Positions 34,083-45,900 of a stretch of 64,000 nucleotides of DNA are shown one piece after another. Under the pieces are notes generated by a model. The model worked only from the letters and a program-made list of their open reading frames with translations. It did no database searches and was not told the DNA's origin. Source of the stretch: Symbiodinium natans (Eukaryota; Sar; Dinophyceae; Suessiales; Symbiodiniaceae); assembly GCA_905221605.1 (NCBI GenBank), contig CAJNDS010002516.1, positions 186,001 through 250,000 on the forward strand. The letters run 5' to 3'. Every line of letters starts with the position of its first letter. Positions within the stretch are counted from its first letter, which is position 1. Position numbers and translations under genes: made by a program.

Positions 34083-34302
34083 CTGTCACGATGTTGGATC
34101 AACGGCCACCCAAAAAAAAGCAGTGGTTCCCTAGCCTCTGCGATTGCAAACCAAAGAACCATGTGCACCAGCACCATAGTGCAAGACTAAGAGCACAATA
34201 GAGCACAGCTGCCTTGTCTGGGCGAGCCGCTGGCACATGGTCCTCGAGCTTGCCGCTGCCCTGCACAGATTCACACTTTACAGGCCATCAAACGAATTCA
34301 GC

Positions 34303-34765
34303 TTAGGGTTTTAGGGCCTGCTGGAGCCACAGAACCGGCTGCAGTCGAAGATTGTCCAGCGAGGCCCGAAGGCATTGCTGGGCCTGAGAGGAGCATTGAA
34401 TGAGCATGGACTCTGAAGTTCGCCAATAGCCACGGCGCTCGCGGCCTCCGACTGAAATCCTGTAAGGCTGCGACCAAGCACGGCGAGTCTGGATGAAAGT
34501 TAACAGGCTCTAACCTGCAGCCAGGCTGCAGTTCCTGACACAAGCACCCCGCCCGAGATTGCAAAAGACTTCAAGGTTCGGGCGCCATGAGGGACGAGAC
34601 GAAGGCCAAATGCAACTCCTGAACAAAAGGCCACCAGAGGCCGTCCGAGCCCAGTCTTGACAGCTGTAGGAATCTTCCAGCACTGGCAGTGCCATCACTA
34701 ATTTGTCTGTCTAGCCCTGAAACCTCGTCCCGCATGATGGCACAATCGCAGTAAAAGTGGCTCAC
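34303..34765 (-). CDS. Two exons of an unidentified protein, including its C-terminus
   Basis: Exon from 34765 (after GGCCAAG) reads VSHFYCDCAIMRDEVSGLD and then ASAGRFLQL. The terminal exon 34509-34303 (after GGTTAG) encodes 68 residues, including YWRTSESMLIQCSSQAQQ and RLQPVLWLQQALKP before TAA. The second frame appears only in the third reading frame and is clearly protein-like. The donor joining them is not resolved and I do not recognise the family. The stop sits in a CCCTAAAACCCTAA word resembling a telomere-type repeat. Confidence 0.5.
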
Positions 34766-34860
34766 CTTGGCCATGCATGCAGCCCGCGGCCTACAGCCCA
34801 AACCCCCCAACCTTCTAAGCAGCGTTCTCGAGGTTTTCACCGGGGCACAGCATCTGAAGG

Positions 34861-34905
34861 GGTTCTTGGGGCTCTTGGGGCTCTTGGGGCCTCACCAGGC
34901 CTCGC
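34861..34905. repeat. Short GGGGCTCTT tandem repeat
   Basis: Three to four units of CTTGGGGCT. No other structure in 34770-35330. Confidence 0.8.
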
Positions 34906-35334
34906 AGCAAATTTAGACAACGAGTCATTTACTTAAACTTCCATCTGTGAGATAAAACAAAGCTATTGAAATGGACGAACTTTCAACAAAAATTCACCTC
35001 TAGGATTGTGGCGTAGGGCTTTGGGGCAATCAAGTCTGGATTTGATCTGACTGTCGCTACGTACTTTGGCGGTGCGAGACTGGTGCCCACCTCATTTCCT
35101 CAACCGCTTTTTCCATACAAGCATAAAAGGGGGGATGTCAACAGCGAAACCTGGTATTGAAGGGGATCCTGCATATGTACAGTAGGACAGCAGCCACTCA
35201 TGCAAGAGTCGCGACGCAACACACTTAATCAGACAGCAATTCAGTGAGGTCTGCAGGGAGTCCCTGATTATACTCAGTTGTCGCAGTTCGCGTTGAACGA
35301 TTTGGTTTTATGTCATGCTTGGTGCGTCTTGCAG

Positions 35335-35707
35335 TTGGACGTGGTGCCTGAAGATTGGCCCCGAATCATTATTGCAGAGCGGATCTCTGTCCTGCTTGGC
35401 CAGCGTGTATAAAATGTATGAAAAAACGGTGGATGAGTGGCTCCATGCTCATGATCATACCACAGACATTGTAAGGTTTCTAGAAATTATAGTACATTGC
35501 CCGAACGTGCATACTGGTGCATAGCTTATCATGAAACTTGAGGGGCGGGGCCAGGGAACGAAAGCTAGCAGGTCCAGGCTAGAGGAGCTAGGGCAGCAAG
35601 AGGTCAGGGTCGGATGCAAGCATGCTTTGTTGAACCAGATGGACACAAAGCTGCGTGTCCAAAGTTTTTTGAGGAAAACGTACGATTGGGGCGGCAGGAA
35701 ATCATGA
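35335..35707 (+). CDS. C-terminal exons of an unidentified plus-strand protein
   Basis: Exon 35335-35406 (24 codons, after TCTTGCAG) reads LDVVPEDWPRIIIAERISVL and ends at a GTATAA donor. Exon 35525-35707 follows TGCATAG and gives a helical, basic C-terminus (SRLEELGQQEVRVGCKHALL, later RKTYDWGGRKS) before TGA. The 118-bp GT-AG intron keeps phase 0. It lies against the local minus-strand trend. Upstream exons were not found. Confidence 0.5.
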
Positions 35708-37291
35708 GCACGCGCAGCTGCTCACCACCCACGGAAATAGAAACGAAAGCATCGCTACGCTAGCTTTCGTGATTATCTGTCAGAGCACCAGACGAAATCT
35801 GCTCAGTGCCGCACCCGCCGCTCATCTTCGAAGAGCTGCCGTGCCTGAAGTTGGAGCAAGACTTGTTTGGCCTGCGGCGGCTTACCATGCGGGTTACTTG
35901 AATCCGATTGTCCCCTTGTCACCGACGCAAATCGATGATATGGCTAGCTAAAAAGTTGTACGTCACTTGGCGCGACAGCCGAACTCACAAACAAGCCCTG
36001 CCAGACTGGGCTGCGAACAAAGCTGGCAACGGAATGGCTCACACAGAGGTGCGCCACAAACTCCAGGTCGTTGTTGAAAGTGCCTGCACATAAAGCTTGG
36101 CTCTCCAATGCTCTCCATAATGTGCCGGGCAGCTCAACCCTCCTTCAGGCCCCAAATGTAGTGTCGTGCTGGTGCACCCCGACCAAGGATAGCGCGCAGC
36201 TGTACAAACTATGCTTGCGGAATGTCCTGGGTCGCAATATGAAAGGTCAGTCCTGAAGCCCTGCAATTTGCTGTGAGGGTTGCCCTCCGAACCCGCTTTT
36301 TGAAGAATCCCCTTTGACCCATGGACCAACAAGCGGCAGGGCCCTACTTCTAGCGTTCCTACTCACCCACAGAACACCTGTAAACTCCGGCACGATCAGC
36401 AGGAACAGGAAGTCGTCGACCACTGGGTTCGCCCCGCGAAAGCGTCGGCAGCCCGCCAGGAGACAACTGCAAGTGAAATGCATGAGAACGGTGGGAGAAA
36501 ATGGTTGGAGGCCTTCTTTCAGCAGTTATCTAGGGCTACTCTAGGATCCCTTTATCTCAAGCCAGGCATGGACAAACTTTCGCAACGGCTTTAGCTGTCG
36601 TGCAGCCCCGTGGTGGATTCAGGAACACAGGTCACCACCTCGGCAACGCCCGCAATCAACAGTGACAGGAAACGTTGTGTAACACAAGCAGCAACAAAAA
36701 CAGCAGCAGTCGCCTTGCCTACGGATCAGCCTGAAGAGCTGCAGGCAGAGGCTGTGCGAGCAGTTGACGCAGCTGGCAGGGACGGAAATTTCGATCGCAG
36801 CTGGTCAGCTGTAGAATTTGGCAGCATAGAATCTGCATCGGCTAACTCAAGGGATAATGACGACTGCAGGTATCACGAATCATTCCGCATCTCTCTCTCA
36901 CTCTCTCTCTCTGAATATTACCGCACCTCTGAATATTACCGCACCGCTTCTTCGGAAGAAGTGAGCTTCAAGGCCTGTTGCTTACTGTTGCCGTCAGGAT
37001 CACTGTGCGCACCGCCTTCTGCAACTGCCTCCCGGAAGATGCGTGGCAGACAAGTGCATAGGCTATCCAGCAAACCCTATGACATGCTTCAGCCTTTCAA
37101 ACTTTTAAGCTCTCTTCATCAATCGTCCTTCCTGCGGCCGAGGAAACATACGTGCGAATAGTTGGGGACCAAGTTTAGAGCCAGGCGGGAATTCCAAACT
37201 CGCTACCTTGCCCTGGTCTTTTAGGTCTTTTTTGTTCGCTCGTTCGCGGGCTTCGACCGCCGGCAAGCCCATCCCATGAACCCCATTCATG
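35708..37291. other. Unassigned; one 183-codon plus-strand open frame at 36610-37161
   Basis: The 36610 frame starts Ala/Thr/Glu-rich (DQPEELQAEAVRAVDAAG) and may contain a real exon up to about 36860; the rest is CTCTCT repeat-derived serine. A tandem TGAATATTACCGCACC duplication sits at 36910-36945. No domain recognised. Confidence 0.4.
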
Positions 37292-37296
37292 CTGAG

Positions 37297-37331
<35 letters not shown>
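37297..37331. repeat. Poly-C homopolymer of more than 30 bases
   Basis: An unbroken C run from about 37298 to 37331, next to GGGCCC. The longest homopolymer in the window. Confidence 0.95.
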
Positions 37332-37333
<2 letters not shown>

Positions 37334-37334
37334 G

Positions 37335-37700
37335 CCCGCGTAGCACTGTCGCTCCCTTGCAGTAGCAGTGGGCTCAATGCGCCTCAGCAGATCAAACTCT
37401 GCAGCCCGCAGGGCCTCTTCTTGAGACACCTGGCAGGGCAGAAGCCCATCCACACTGTGGACAAATGCAAGAGCACAATCCTTCAACAAGAACCGATCTC
37501 AGACAGGACAGATCCCCAGGCAGCCCTCGAAGAACAACGGCATTCTGAAGCCCCTTGTCTACACAGTCTAACAGTGGGCGAAAGATGCACCGCTGCCATC
37601 CGGTGCCTTCTCGGACGAGGATGGCATGCCACGAGATCCTGGACAGCTTCACAAGCAAGGCTCCAGGCTCGGCAGAAGTCGGCAGAAGCCGCTGGACCAT
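37335..37700 (-). CDS. Coding-like exons of an unidentified minus-strand protein
   Basis: Minus frame from 37700 reads ALLVKLSRISWHAILVREG and LLDCVDKGLQNAVVLRGLPG. A second frame, after TTTGTCCACAG at about 37455, reads DGLLPCQVSQEEALRAAEFD and ends beside the poly-C/G run, where a GC donor (GCGG|GCCCGG) is possible. The phase between the two could not be reconciled, so at least one junction is wrong. Not recognised. Confidence 0.42.
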
Positions 37701-38086
37701 GCGTTCCGGGCGTTATTGCCTTAGCCTTAGACCCGACATTTTCGGCCAGCCGCGGCTAGCCGCAGCATGACGAACGAGAAAAAGGAGCCTGCCTGGAGTG
37801 TTGGTCACGTCCACCGAAGCCAGCAATGTAGCGCCATGGCCAAGCAAGACTCACGTCATTGAGTAAAACATGGGCACACGTCTGTTTGATGAAGACAGCA
37901 TCTCGGGTATGTGCCCACATTGAAAGAACTTGCTCAGGTTTCGTTTAGCTGCTGGGCAATATGTAGGGTTCAAGTTCAAGGGAAGGTTGCCCAAACCGTG
38001 AAGGAACTTGGTGCGTGCACAAACTGCAGAATAAGCAAGCCTGTAGGCTTGAGCAGGCATCGAAGGCGGCACAACAGGTGCATGAC

Positions 38087-38156
38087 AACATTGAGGACAC
38101 TGAGGACACTGAGGACATTGAGGACATTGAGGACATTGAGGACATTGAGGACATGT
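38087..38156. repeat. 9-bp minisatellite (ATTGAGGAC)n
   Basis: Seven to eight units of GAGGACATT/GAGGACACT. On the minus strand it mimics CPQC zinc-knuckle repeats. Confidence 0.9.
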
Positions 38157-38253
38157 TGGGCGTCTGCAGTCATGACTCATGACTGTCCTGCATTGCCTTG
38201 CTCTAGGCCTGGCAGAGCAGAATCAGAAGAGGGTCTCGTCACGTTTTTGTGGC

Positions 38254-39557
38254 CTCGTCTCGGTAGATGTACATGGTGGTGCCCTTAAGCACACACCACC
38301 TCGAGTCGAGCACAAGCACCCGACTTGCCAAAGCCCGTGGCATGACTGCAGTCCCAGGTTCCTCCATCTCCACCAGAAGCCCCAAAACCGTTGCTGCAAC
38401 GGGCCAGAGATCATAACCTGGCAAAGCCGGAAGCTTGGGGGGGGGGAGAGCCAGAAGCTTGAAAAACGAGGAACGTAAGACCTGAGGTGCCGAGAAAGGC
38501 ATTGTAGCATGTGTGATGCTCATGCTTGTGAAGAGAACCAACTCGTTCCCACAAGAAAACCCGGACCAGAGCCTCTGACCCCTCGGCACATCAAAGCCCT
38601 CAGATGCCCTCAGTGAACCTAAACATTCCCCAAATCTTTAAACTGCCTGGGTGTCAAGAGTTTCAAATCCACTTTCTTGCAAGGACTGACCTCCTCGTCA
38701 TCTTCATCCTCGGAATCGACCAGGTCGACGGAAGGGCGGCCAACCCGTGCCACCTGCCACACGTAGTTCACGTTTAGGCACTAGGACTAGGACCGTTGAG
38801 ACTTTGACTTTGAGGAGCAGGAACTCGTGTAGGGCTTCAAGTTGCTTAGTTGCTTCAGCTGGCTTGGGCTTCCTGGCAAGTCAACCTGCGAAAGGAGGGT
38901 GAGGCGGGGTGGAGCCGGGAGAATCCGGACAGGATATGCGCGGCGCAGGAGCATGCGTCTACTCTATACTTTAGAGGCCGCCAGGACCTGCTTGAGGACA
39001 CAACCGCGCACCTTGAAGAGCACACCCCTAACTGGTGCAGGGTTCGTGGCTGAATGTGTCCGGAGCGCCTGTGCCATCTCGCTACCAGGCACGATATACC
39101 TGGCGGCCAGAACTGTTCAGAGTTCAGAGCTGTGTGGGGGTCAGTGCTACACTAAAGCCCGCTTGTGGCAGTAGAGCTAAGAGGCCTCAATGATATTGGC
39201 GGTTGTTGCGGGCTGGTGCCGAGTAGAGAAAGCTTGCTTGAACAAATCTACCAGGCCCTGCAGAAGTTCTCGTCGTGCAATTATGGAAGCTGCTCGGCCA
39301 CAGAGTCCTCCAGTCTTCGTTCAATTAAGCATCTATGGAATAGTTCATGCTTGCTCGTAGGCTCAGCGATGTCCATTGGCATTAACGAATGTATCAAGGC
39401 GGATTATCAAAAGAATCAAGTCGGCGTCCAAACGATCAAAAACATTGATGCAACAGGTCACCTTCGCCGGCGAAACTCCTGGTTTGGAGATGGACCTTTC
39501 TCTGCAGCGTCGAAGGACTTTATCCCTCGCAGTGTCCATGTGTCCAGGCTCGTACAT
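38254..39557 (-). CDS. Protein with the start of a PH domain, many small exons (partial)
   Basis: Minus-strand exons: 39557-39462 (32 codons, MYEPGHMDTARDKVLRRCRE), about 39273-39186 (ELLQGLVDLFKQAFSTRH, GC donor), about 39030-38974 (VLFKVRGCVLKQVLAAS), from 38885 after CCTTTCGCAG (VDLPGSPSQLKQLSNLKP), 38753-38691 (21 codons, RPSVDLVDSEDEDDEE), 38417-38254. The last reads ALASRVLVLDSRWCVLKG and then TMYIYRDE, which fits the first strands of a PH domain (W..L.g..ly.Y.d), a lipid- or protein-binding fold. A GC donor follows at 38253. The rest of the PH domain was not found, and small-exon linkage is by strand and proximity. Confidence 0.5.
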
Positions 39558-40787
39558 CTGAGGCCCTTGCCAGGTGGCTGCTTGATCTGCAAATCCTGCT
39601 CAGGGCTTCACGGGCTTAGGCGACTCGACGATTCTCTTCGGTCAATCGGGCTGTGAGCGCGGATTCTGATCGACAGGACAACCTCCAAAACGCAAGACAC
39701 GGGGAGGGGGGGGGGGGCGCCAACCTACCTGCCAGATCTTGAGAGGTTGCGCCCCGCGGGCACTCAGAAAAACACCGCACCTTCGAAAACAATTCCCATG
39801 CCTGTCAGATGGGTCGCCTGTTCTGCTAGATTTACAGTAGCTTTAGCAAACACCTTTTGGTCTCAAGGCACAAATCGCGTCTGAGAGCACGCCCGTGACT
39901 ATTCTTTGTTTTGCTTGCGGTTGTTCCTCTAGCAATCCGCCTACTGACAGCTGCACCGTCCTGTGACATCATCAAATACAACTCTTGCCCAAGCCCTCTA
40001 TCATTGAAGTGCAGCAGGCCGCTTGCATCTGGCCGGCTTCATGCTCGGCAACAGCTTCGTGCGATGCGAACACTACCGAACGGAACCCTCCTCTAGGCCG
40101 CCTGACGCCTCATGGTACAAGACGTCAGCTCCCATTTTTTGTGACCCTTTTAAGTGCTGCATTTGGCTGGACAGCCCTGCTGCAGTCCTTCTGCGGATCG
40201 GCAATCTCTGGCTCAATCTCCTGCGGTGCAGACCCGGACCCGTGAAGTGTCTGTTCTCAAGGCGGCAGCAAACGTCAAATCCTAAGAGGGGCGAACACGA
40301 AGTGGGTCCTGGTACACACAACATCCCGCTGTCTAGCGTGGATTTCACCTTCGTGTTTCTCTCGTGGTGGCGCCATCCGTGGCAGGTTTCAGCCAGGTCC
40401 CGCGCGGAGAGCAAACTTACACTCCAAGGATCGTGCAAAAAGCCGTGTTGTCTGTACTTGCGCGCATGTCTTCACATGCAGACACACAACATGCTGTGGC
40501 CAGATCCTGTACTTTGGGAGTGTGCCAAAAGGTTGGAGCTCGCAGTCGGAAGAGGACTTTGCAAACCCGCGACGCTCAGGACAACACTATCCGCTTGCAG
40601 ACTTTGTGGGCGCTGCTCTCCATGACTGAGTTTCGCAGGGTCCCGGCATGCTGCCGAGACTAGGCAAGAATCCACCATGGGATTCCTCCTTCCAGTTTAC
40701 AAGCCTAAGCCGCAAGTTTGATGGTTTATGGTCTAGGGCTTAAACAGCTTTTAGGTTTTGCAAACTGTGTGCGCACCGCTTGTCGAA
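39558..40787. other. Unassigned; G-run at 39703-39717
   Basis: A minus-strand stretch at 40500-40660 (SLQADSVVLSVAGLQSPLP) and one near 40350-40420 may be exons, but no junctions could be set. Confidence 0.35.
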
Positions 40788-42914
40788 CTACTTTAATTGG
40801 AACAGCAGGAGGCGCGGATGGTTCTCTGAACTTGGATCCTGTACCACAGCCAGCATTGTGGAGCGGTCAATCGCGCAAGCAGCACGCAAGGGAGGCATTT
40901 TCGAAGGCAGCGCCCACGTTTGCAGAAGAGCTCGCGTGCTTCGCGCCACCTTGTCTGCTGAGAAAAGGAAGACGTCGTCTGCCTCAGCGTTCGGAAGGAT
41001 GTCGAAGCCAACGAGGCCTGGGAGGGGAGGAGCCACTGACTTTCGGCTGGGAATATGCAGAATTCTGTCGTTCTTTCGGACATAGAAGCCCTCGTTTGCG
41101 AACGCAACGCCAGACACACCCGACAGACCCGTGAGGGGAATAAGGGCCTCATCGGGCTCGGGGTGGCAGCTGTAGATCCTGCTGCTCTTTCCCAGAACTA
41201 CCGGCCAGCAGCCTGATTCAGAACACCGAACAGTGATGTCCCGCACACTCTCATCCACAGGCAGGTCGGGACAATCGACACTCTCCACTGCACCGCCATC
41301 TGCACCACTTGCGATCTGAAACACTCCATCTTCACTGGCAAGCCAGACACGACCATCCTGCGAGCAGCTCATGGCATGGGCACTGAAGAAGGCATCGGAC
41401 GACCAGGTCAAGTTCACCTCGGCGGCATCGACCTCCGAATCCCTGCTGGCCGGAGCCATGGGCACAGACTGCCAGGCACCCACGGCCAGCCAAGACCAGG
41501 GCAGGATAGCCACAATGTAGCTCTTCAGGAGGAGCCTCTTCATGAACACGGCGGTCTGGATGGCTTTCTTTTCACTCTCGAAGAGGAGCTGTCGAAGCAT
41601 AGGCTCCGGAGAGTCCCGCGCCTCAAGCCCAGGATCACCCTCGACCTTGTTGCCGCCAAACCCCTTCCCTCGCAATCGCTTCAACTTCTCTGGGTGCGGC
41701 GGTGGCAAGCCACGGCGCTGCGGCAAGCTTCGCAATGACAGGAAAAGAAAGGCTGCTAAGTAGACGGGCAGGGCTCCGTGCAATGCGTAGCCCAGGAGCA
41801 GCACGGCACCGTTAGCGCAAAGGACACCGGTCATCACCATAGCGGGCCCCAGCATCATAAGAAGCCTGAGGACCCAGTGCTTCATCTTGCCTGAACAGAA
41901 ACGTTCTTCTCCTCTGTCATGCTGGCCCTCCAATTCAAGCTCCGCCTTCGATGTCAAGAGCCGAGACAGTTGACCCGCAAATGCAAAGCCAGCAATCGTC
42001 ATGGTAATATGCATGCCCACTCTGTCCCAGACTGATCGACCCATGTCGAAGCCGAATAGGTAATAAGAAAAGCTTTGGCACAGCGCGGACACGCCCAGTA
42101 CCATCGTGTCGTGGCTTGCCAACGAGCATGGTTCCCAAAGCAAGCTGTACTTCCCGATGATCTCGTTAAAGTTCATCTCCTGCTGTGCGATCTCTTTACC
42201 CCTCTCCTCATCGCTGTCGGCAGTGGTAGTGCCGATGTTGCCTTGCCGGAAGTGGGTGTTGTCACCTTTCGGGAGGTACTCGACCTGCGTCGGTTCGTTG
42301 AAGTCGTGCATCATGCCATCGAAGTGCTCATAAAAATCATCTTTCCCCGAGGCATGCTCGGCCCGCCCTGCTTTTGACTTTTGCTCCGCCAGACGACGCG
42401 GCTCCATCACAAAAGGGACGCGCAATGCCTCGCCCTTGCCTTCCCACTGGAGAAGCTTCGTGATGTAGTCAGTGTTGTAAGCGTCGTGAACATCTGGCAC
42501 AAACTTCAGGAGAAACTTGCGACTTTCAGCATAAGCGCTTTCTACCCCAATAAAGCAGAAGAGTATGGAGCAACCAAAGTACAACATGCTTGTGATTAAG
42601 GAACTATAATATGCAAATGCCAATGAATCCGGGGCCTCACTATCCAGCTGACCCTCGCAAAGAAATCCTGTTGAGACTCCGAAGAGTAGAGTGTTGAGCA
42701 CTCCAGTATTCTGTAGCTTCCCAACAAAGATCGTCAGAAAGTCTCGCATCTCTTCTCGAACAGATGCAATCCAGGCGATATGATAGTTTTTCTCTTGGTA
42801 CATCTGACTCTGCTGCATTGCCAAGGAATCTGCAAATGTGTCGCGATTGTATGACAGGCCCGAGATGACAACAGCCAAAGCATTGAGCATATTGCCATAG
42901 CTGTACCACGCCAT
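40788..42914 (-). CDS. Intronless multipass membrane protein of unknown function, 708 residues
   Basis: Continuous frame from ATG 42914 to a stop at 40788-40790. Likely membrane helices by hydrophobicity: about 71-86, 98-124, 270-288, 301-318, 350-377, 382-395 and 464-482. The N-terminus has WIASVREEMRDFLTIFVGKL. A hydrophilic acidic loop spans about 140-265 and a basic loop about 396-460. The last 220 residues are soluble, with repeated beta-type words (GRVWLASEDGVFQIASG, GVAFANEGFYVRKND) suggesting a propeller-like ectodomain. I know of no named family; multipass proteins of this style are common in dinoflagellates (inference). All other genes here have introns, often under 150 bp apart, so the absence of any in 2.1 kb is notable. 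An acidic/basic codon mix and GC match neighbours. Confidence 0.88.
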   Translation of the reverse strand: MAWYSYGNMLNALAVVISGLSYNRDTFADSLAMQQSQMYQEKNYHIAWIASVREEMRDFLTIFVGKLQNTGVLNTLLFGVSTGFLCEGQLDSEAPDSLAFAYYSSLITSMLYFGCSILFCFIGVESAYAESRKFLLKFVPDVHDAYNTDYITKLLQWEGKGEALRVPFVMEPRRLAEQKSKAGRAEHASGKDDFYEHFDGMMHDFNEPTQVEYLPKGDNTHFRQGNIGTTTADSDEERGKEIAQQEMNFNEIIGKYSLLWEPCSLASHDTMVLGVSALCQSFSYYLFGFDMGRSVWDRVGMHITMTIAGFAFAGQLSRLLTSKAELELEGQHDRGEERFCSGKMKHWVLRLLMMLGPAMVMTGVLCANGAVLLLGYALHGALPVYLAAFLFLSLRSLPQRRGLPPPHPEKLKRLRGKGFGGNKVEGDPGLEARDSPEPMLRQLLFESEKKAIQTAVFMKRLLLKSYIVAILPWSWLAVGAWQSVPMAPASRDSEVDAAEVNLTWSSDAFFSAHAMSCSQDGRVWLASEDGVFQIASGADGGAVESVDCPDLPVDESVRDITVRCSESGCWPVVLGKSSRIYSCHPEPDEALIPLTGLSGVSGVAFANEGFYVRKNDRILHIPSRKSVAPPLPGLVGFDILPNAEADDVFLFSADKVARSTRALLQTWALPSKMPPLRAACAIDRSTMLAVVQDPSSENHPRLLLFQLK

Positions 42915-42934
42915 GGGGCACAGAACTTAGGAGG

Positions 42935-42955
42935 CTTCGAGTCCGAAATGGCTGC
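42935..42955 (-). other. Possible spliced-leader relic immediately upstream of the intronless gene
   Basis: On the minus strand GCAGCCATTTCGGACTCGAAG resembles the dinoflagellate spliced leader with a few substitutions and two single-base insertions; AGCCATTT is exact. It ends 20 nt before the ATG at 42914 and is in transcript orientation. An imperfect match of similar quality occurs by chance at 27092-27106, so this call rests largely on position. Confidence 0.45.
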
Positions 42956-45900
42956 ATTTTCATCCTTCACGAGACATGCTCTCGAATCCGCGCATTTCAG
43001 GGTGCCCTGCGCCCCTCCTTTAAAGGTACCGAGCCTGCTGCACACCATAAACCCTTCAGATCAGCTGATACCTGCAGCGAGTCGCCATTCTGCAACGGGA
43101 GTCCTCCTCTTCTTCCAAGAGATGACATCCATCTCTGGGTACCTCAATGCATGAACCAGGGTTTGCCAATCCAGTACAAAGAACAGGCACTCCCATGCCT
43201 TTCCGGAACAGGGCCGATGGGGTCATGTTCAGGGGCTGTGATTCCCGTCACGATTTGTCGCCAGCCTCTTCTGGATGTCGCGATGCCGACCCCGATCTAG
43301 AGCGGCTGGCCTGTTTTGCTCCAAACGCTTTACAGAAATACGGGACACTGCGCCATTTGCGATCTCAGATATTCATGGATCAGCCTCGTAACGCGCGGTG
43401 TCGCGTGTGAGCGGGGTCCCGGTGGCTGTGCTTCCTGAGCAAAGGCACTATCCAGTCAACGCCAACACACACACTCTCTTCCCGGACACATGTTTGGGCC
43501 GAGTAACACTATGAGTCTACACGACACCTGTTCAACAACGAGCACTAGAAGAGCTTGCATTTATAGGGGCATCTCATCACTCATTCGCTTCTTCGATTAA
43601 AAGCGAAGCAATTTAAGAGGAATGATAGGCGAACGAATGCAGTTAGTGACGCAACGCCTGAAAGTAAAAAGTCAGCAAAACCCAGGTGGATCTGTGCTGG
43701 CCATGCGAGCCTTTGTCTACGGGGCTTTATGATCCAGAATCTGCCCTCCACCGCCAAGCAGGAAACCAAAGGTTTCGATTCACCAGTGCTCCCAAAAGGT
43801 GGCCCTCTCACATGCTAAGCCCCGCGCCCAAGCTCAGCTGGTTCAAGAATTCCTCCGATCTTTTTACTTCATCCTGACCGAAACTTGTGTGTGTGTGTGT
43901 TTGTTGAACTTGCTTTTTTGTGCCGCTTGCTTCTGACTTGTGGCTTCCAGGCTTCCTGAGGAAGCAATAAAGTTGCAAACCTGAACTGTCCACAACTCGA
44001 CCATAGATGCACTTTGCAGCCCTGCGCCGCCTCCGCGCCATGCTTGGAGGCGGGGAGGGGAGGCATACAGCCCGAAAGGCCTGCGAGGCAGGATCGGTAG
44101 CTCATGAAGCGTTCATCCCGTACAGGCCCCGACACCCCATCTGTCCCCTTTGAGCAGATCTACTCACAGGCTCACAAGACCGAATTCCACAGGAGGCACT
44201 TGCGATGCAAACACGTTGTAGGCTCCTGGCAATTCACGCCAGTCACCAAAACTAGTCAAATAGTCACTGTCATCTAAGATCACGCTTGAGCCACACCGCG
44301 AAGGCAACAGGCTCATGTCCATGCCACACATATCCTGAAGCTGAGACTAAAGGTTGTGAACACTCCTTGAGAAGCATGCCGTCTACAGGTGGCAATCTGC
44401 AATTGTGAAGGGCTGCATCGGGAATTGCAATCATGGTGTTCGTCCCAAGGGGCCATATTTTCGCTACCACATCTGTGCCAGCATCTTCCTAGATTCTTGC
44501 CTACAAGTCGACACAGAAACTTTGAAACCCATAAATACCCCCCGCCCTTCCTCTTGCATTGAACATGTCCCGGGTTGGTGGCACTCCGACACCATTACAC
44601 CATGAAACCATTCAACCAATAGGTTTTTTTATGAAGGGATAGGTGGCCACCAGACCATTAAACCATGCAAACCCTTACACCACTAAACCGATAGGTTTTT
44701 CCCATCGTTCGGGTCATGTCCATGGGCCCCGCCTGAACGATTCCATAGGCCCAAGCCTATCGGTTGAATGGTTAGGTGGTGTATTCAAGGAGGCACCTGA
44801 ACGTTCCGAAACCTGCTGACTTACTGGCCTGATGGTTTAGGTGCACTAAGGTGCCTCGTTTCCGATCTCTTTCATGTGTATGTATACATATACATACATA
44901 TACACATATACAGATGTTGTGCCTCGGCGACCATCAAAAAGTAGTGCTTGTTACTTCCAGGTTGTGATGAATACCTCCATGTACGCGCACGTCTCGATGT
45001 GCATTTCAAAACATTGCTCGGGACATTAGATGTGTGTGGATGGCTGCTAGACTAGGTTGTGTAGTTCGTCAACGGCGCCAGAAGCCATGTCATTGCGAGT
45101 GCAGGTGTTCTGGCTCCGCGATCCCTTCTGCCATCCTGGTGACATTCATGAAGCAGAAAGATGTTAGTTGAGGTCGGCTCAATTAAGAGCCGGACATCTT
45201 CACTTTTCAAACTGACGCACGAAGGGACTCGCTTTTGCTGTGCTTCATGGAACTCCTTGGATTTATGTCACACGTAGGGACTAAAGGCAAATTACCATCC
45301 CAACAGCATTCTAAGGGACACATGGTCTCGTTGCGTATTAAGTGCATTTAGCATTCATGTTCCAAGTTTCATGCTGTAAGAACAGAAGCCGTTCCGCGAT
45401 TATGAAAAGGTTCCTGTTTACAAATTGCGATATCACCCTGTTAACGTTTACTTTTGTCAGGATGCGTTGTAACTGTGCTCAAATTACTATCCATTAGCAG
45501 CCTCTAATTGCCATTTGAACCAGGGTCGGTTTCGGGGTTCGATTTCTATCCTTCTCAAACAAAGGGCTTCCGATTGAGTTTAATCAGGGCCCATTAGTTG
45601 CAAACCAAACTAGATGCATTGAATTCAATTGGCATCCCATTTTTGGCCATGTCACAACGCAAAAGTCAAAACTTGATTCATGACCCAATCGTGCTGGCTT
45701 TTGTCCACCAGACCCTAGACAGTCACCTCCCCCCCCCTTCGCCCCCCCGATGGAAACTGTGCTAGTTCTGGCCATTTGATGGCTCCCCTTTTTGCCATCG
45801 CGTAGTTGGATCTGACAGAGACCCAGACGGCTTCCCGCCGATGAGCGTTTGGTTCATATATATATATATACATATATATATACATATATACATGTGTTCC

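Noticed and set aside
37851-38180. CPQC-repeat, zinc-knuckle-like minus-strand frame
   Set aside because: It is the translation of the 9-bp ATTGAGGAC minisatellite.
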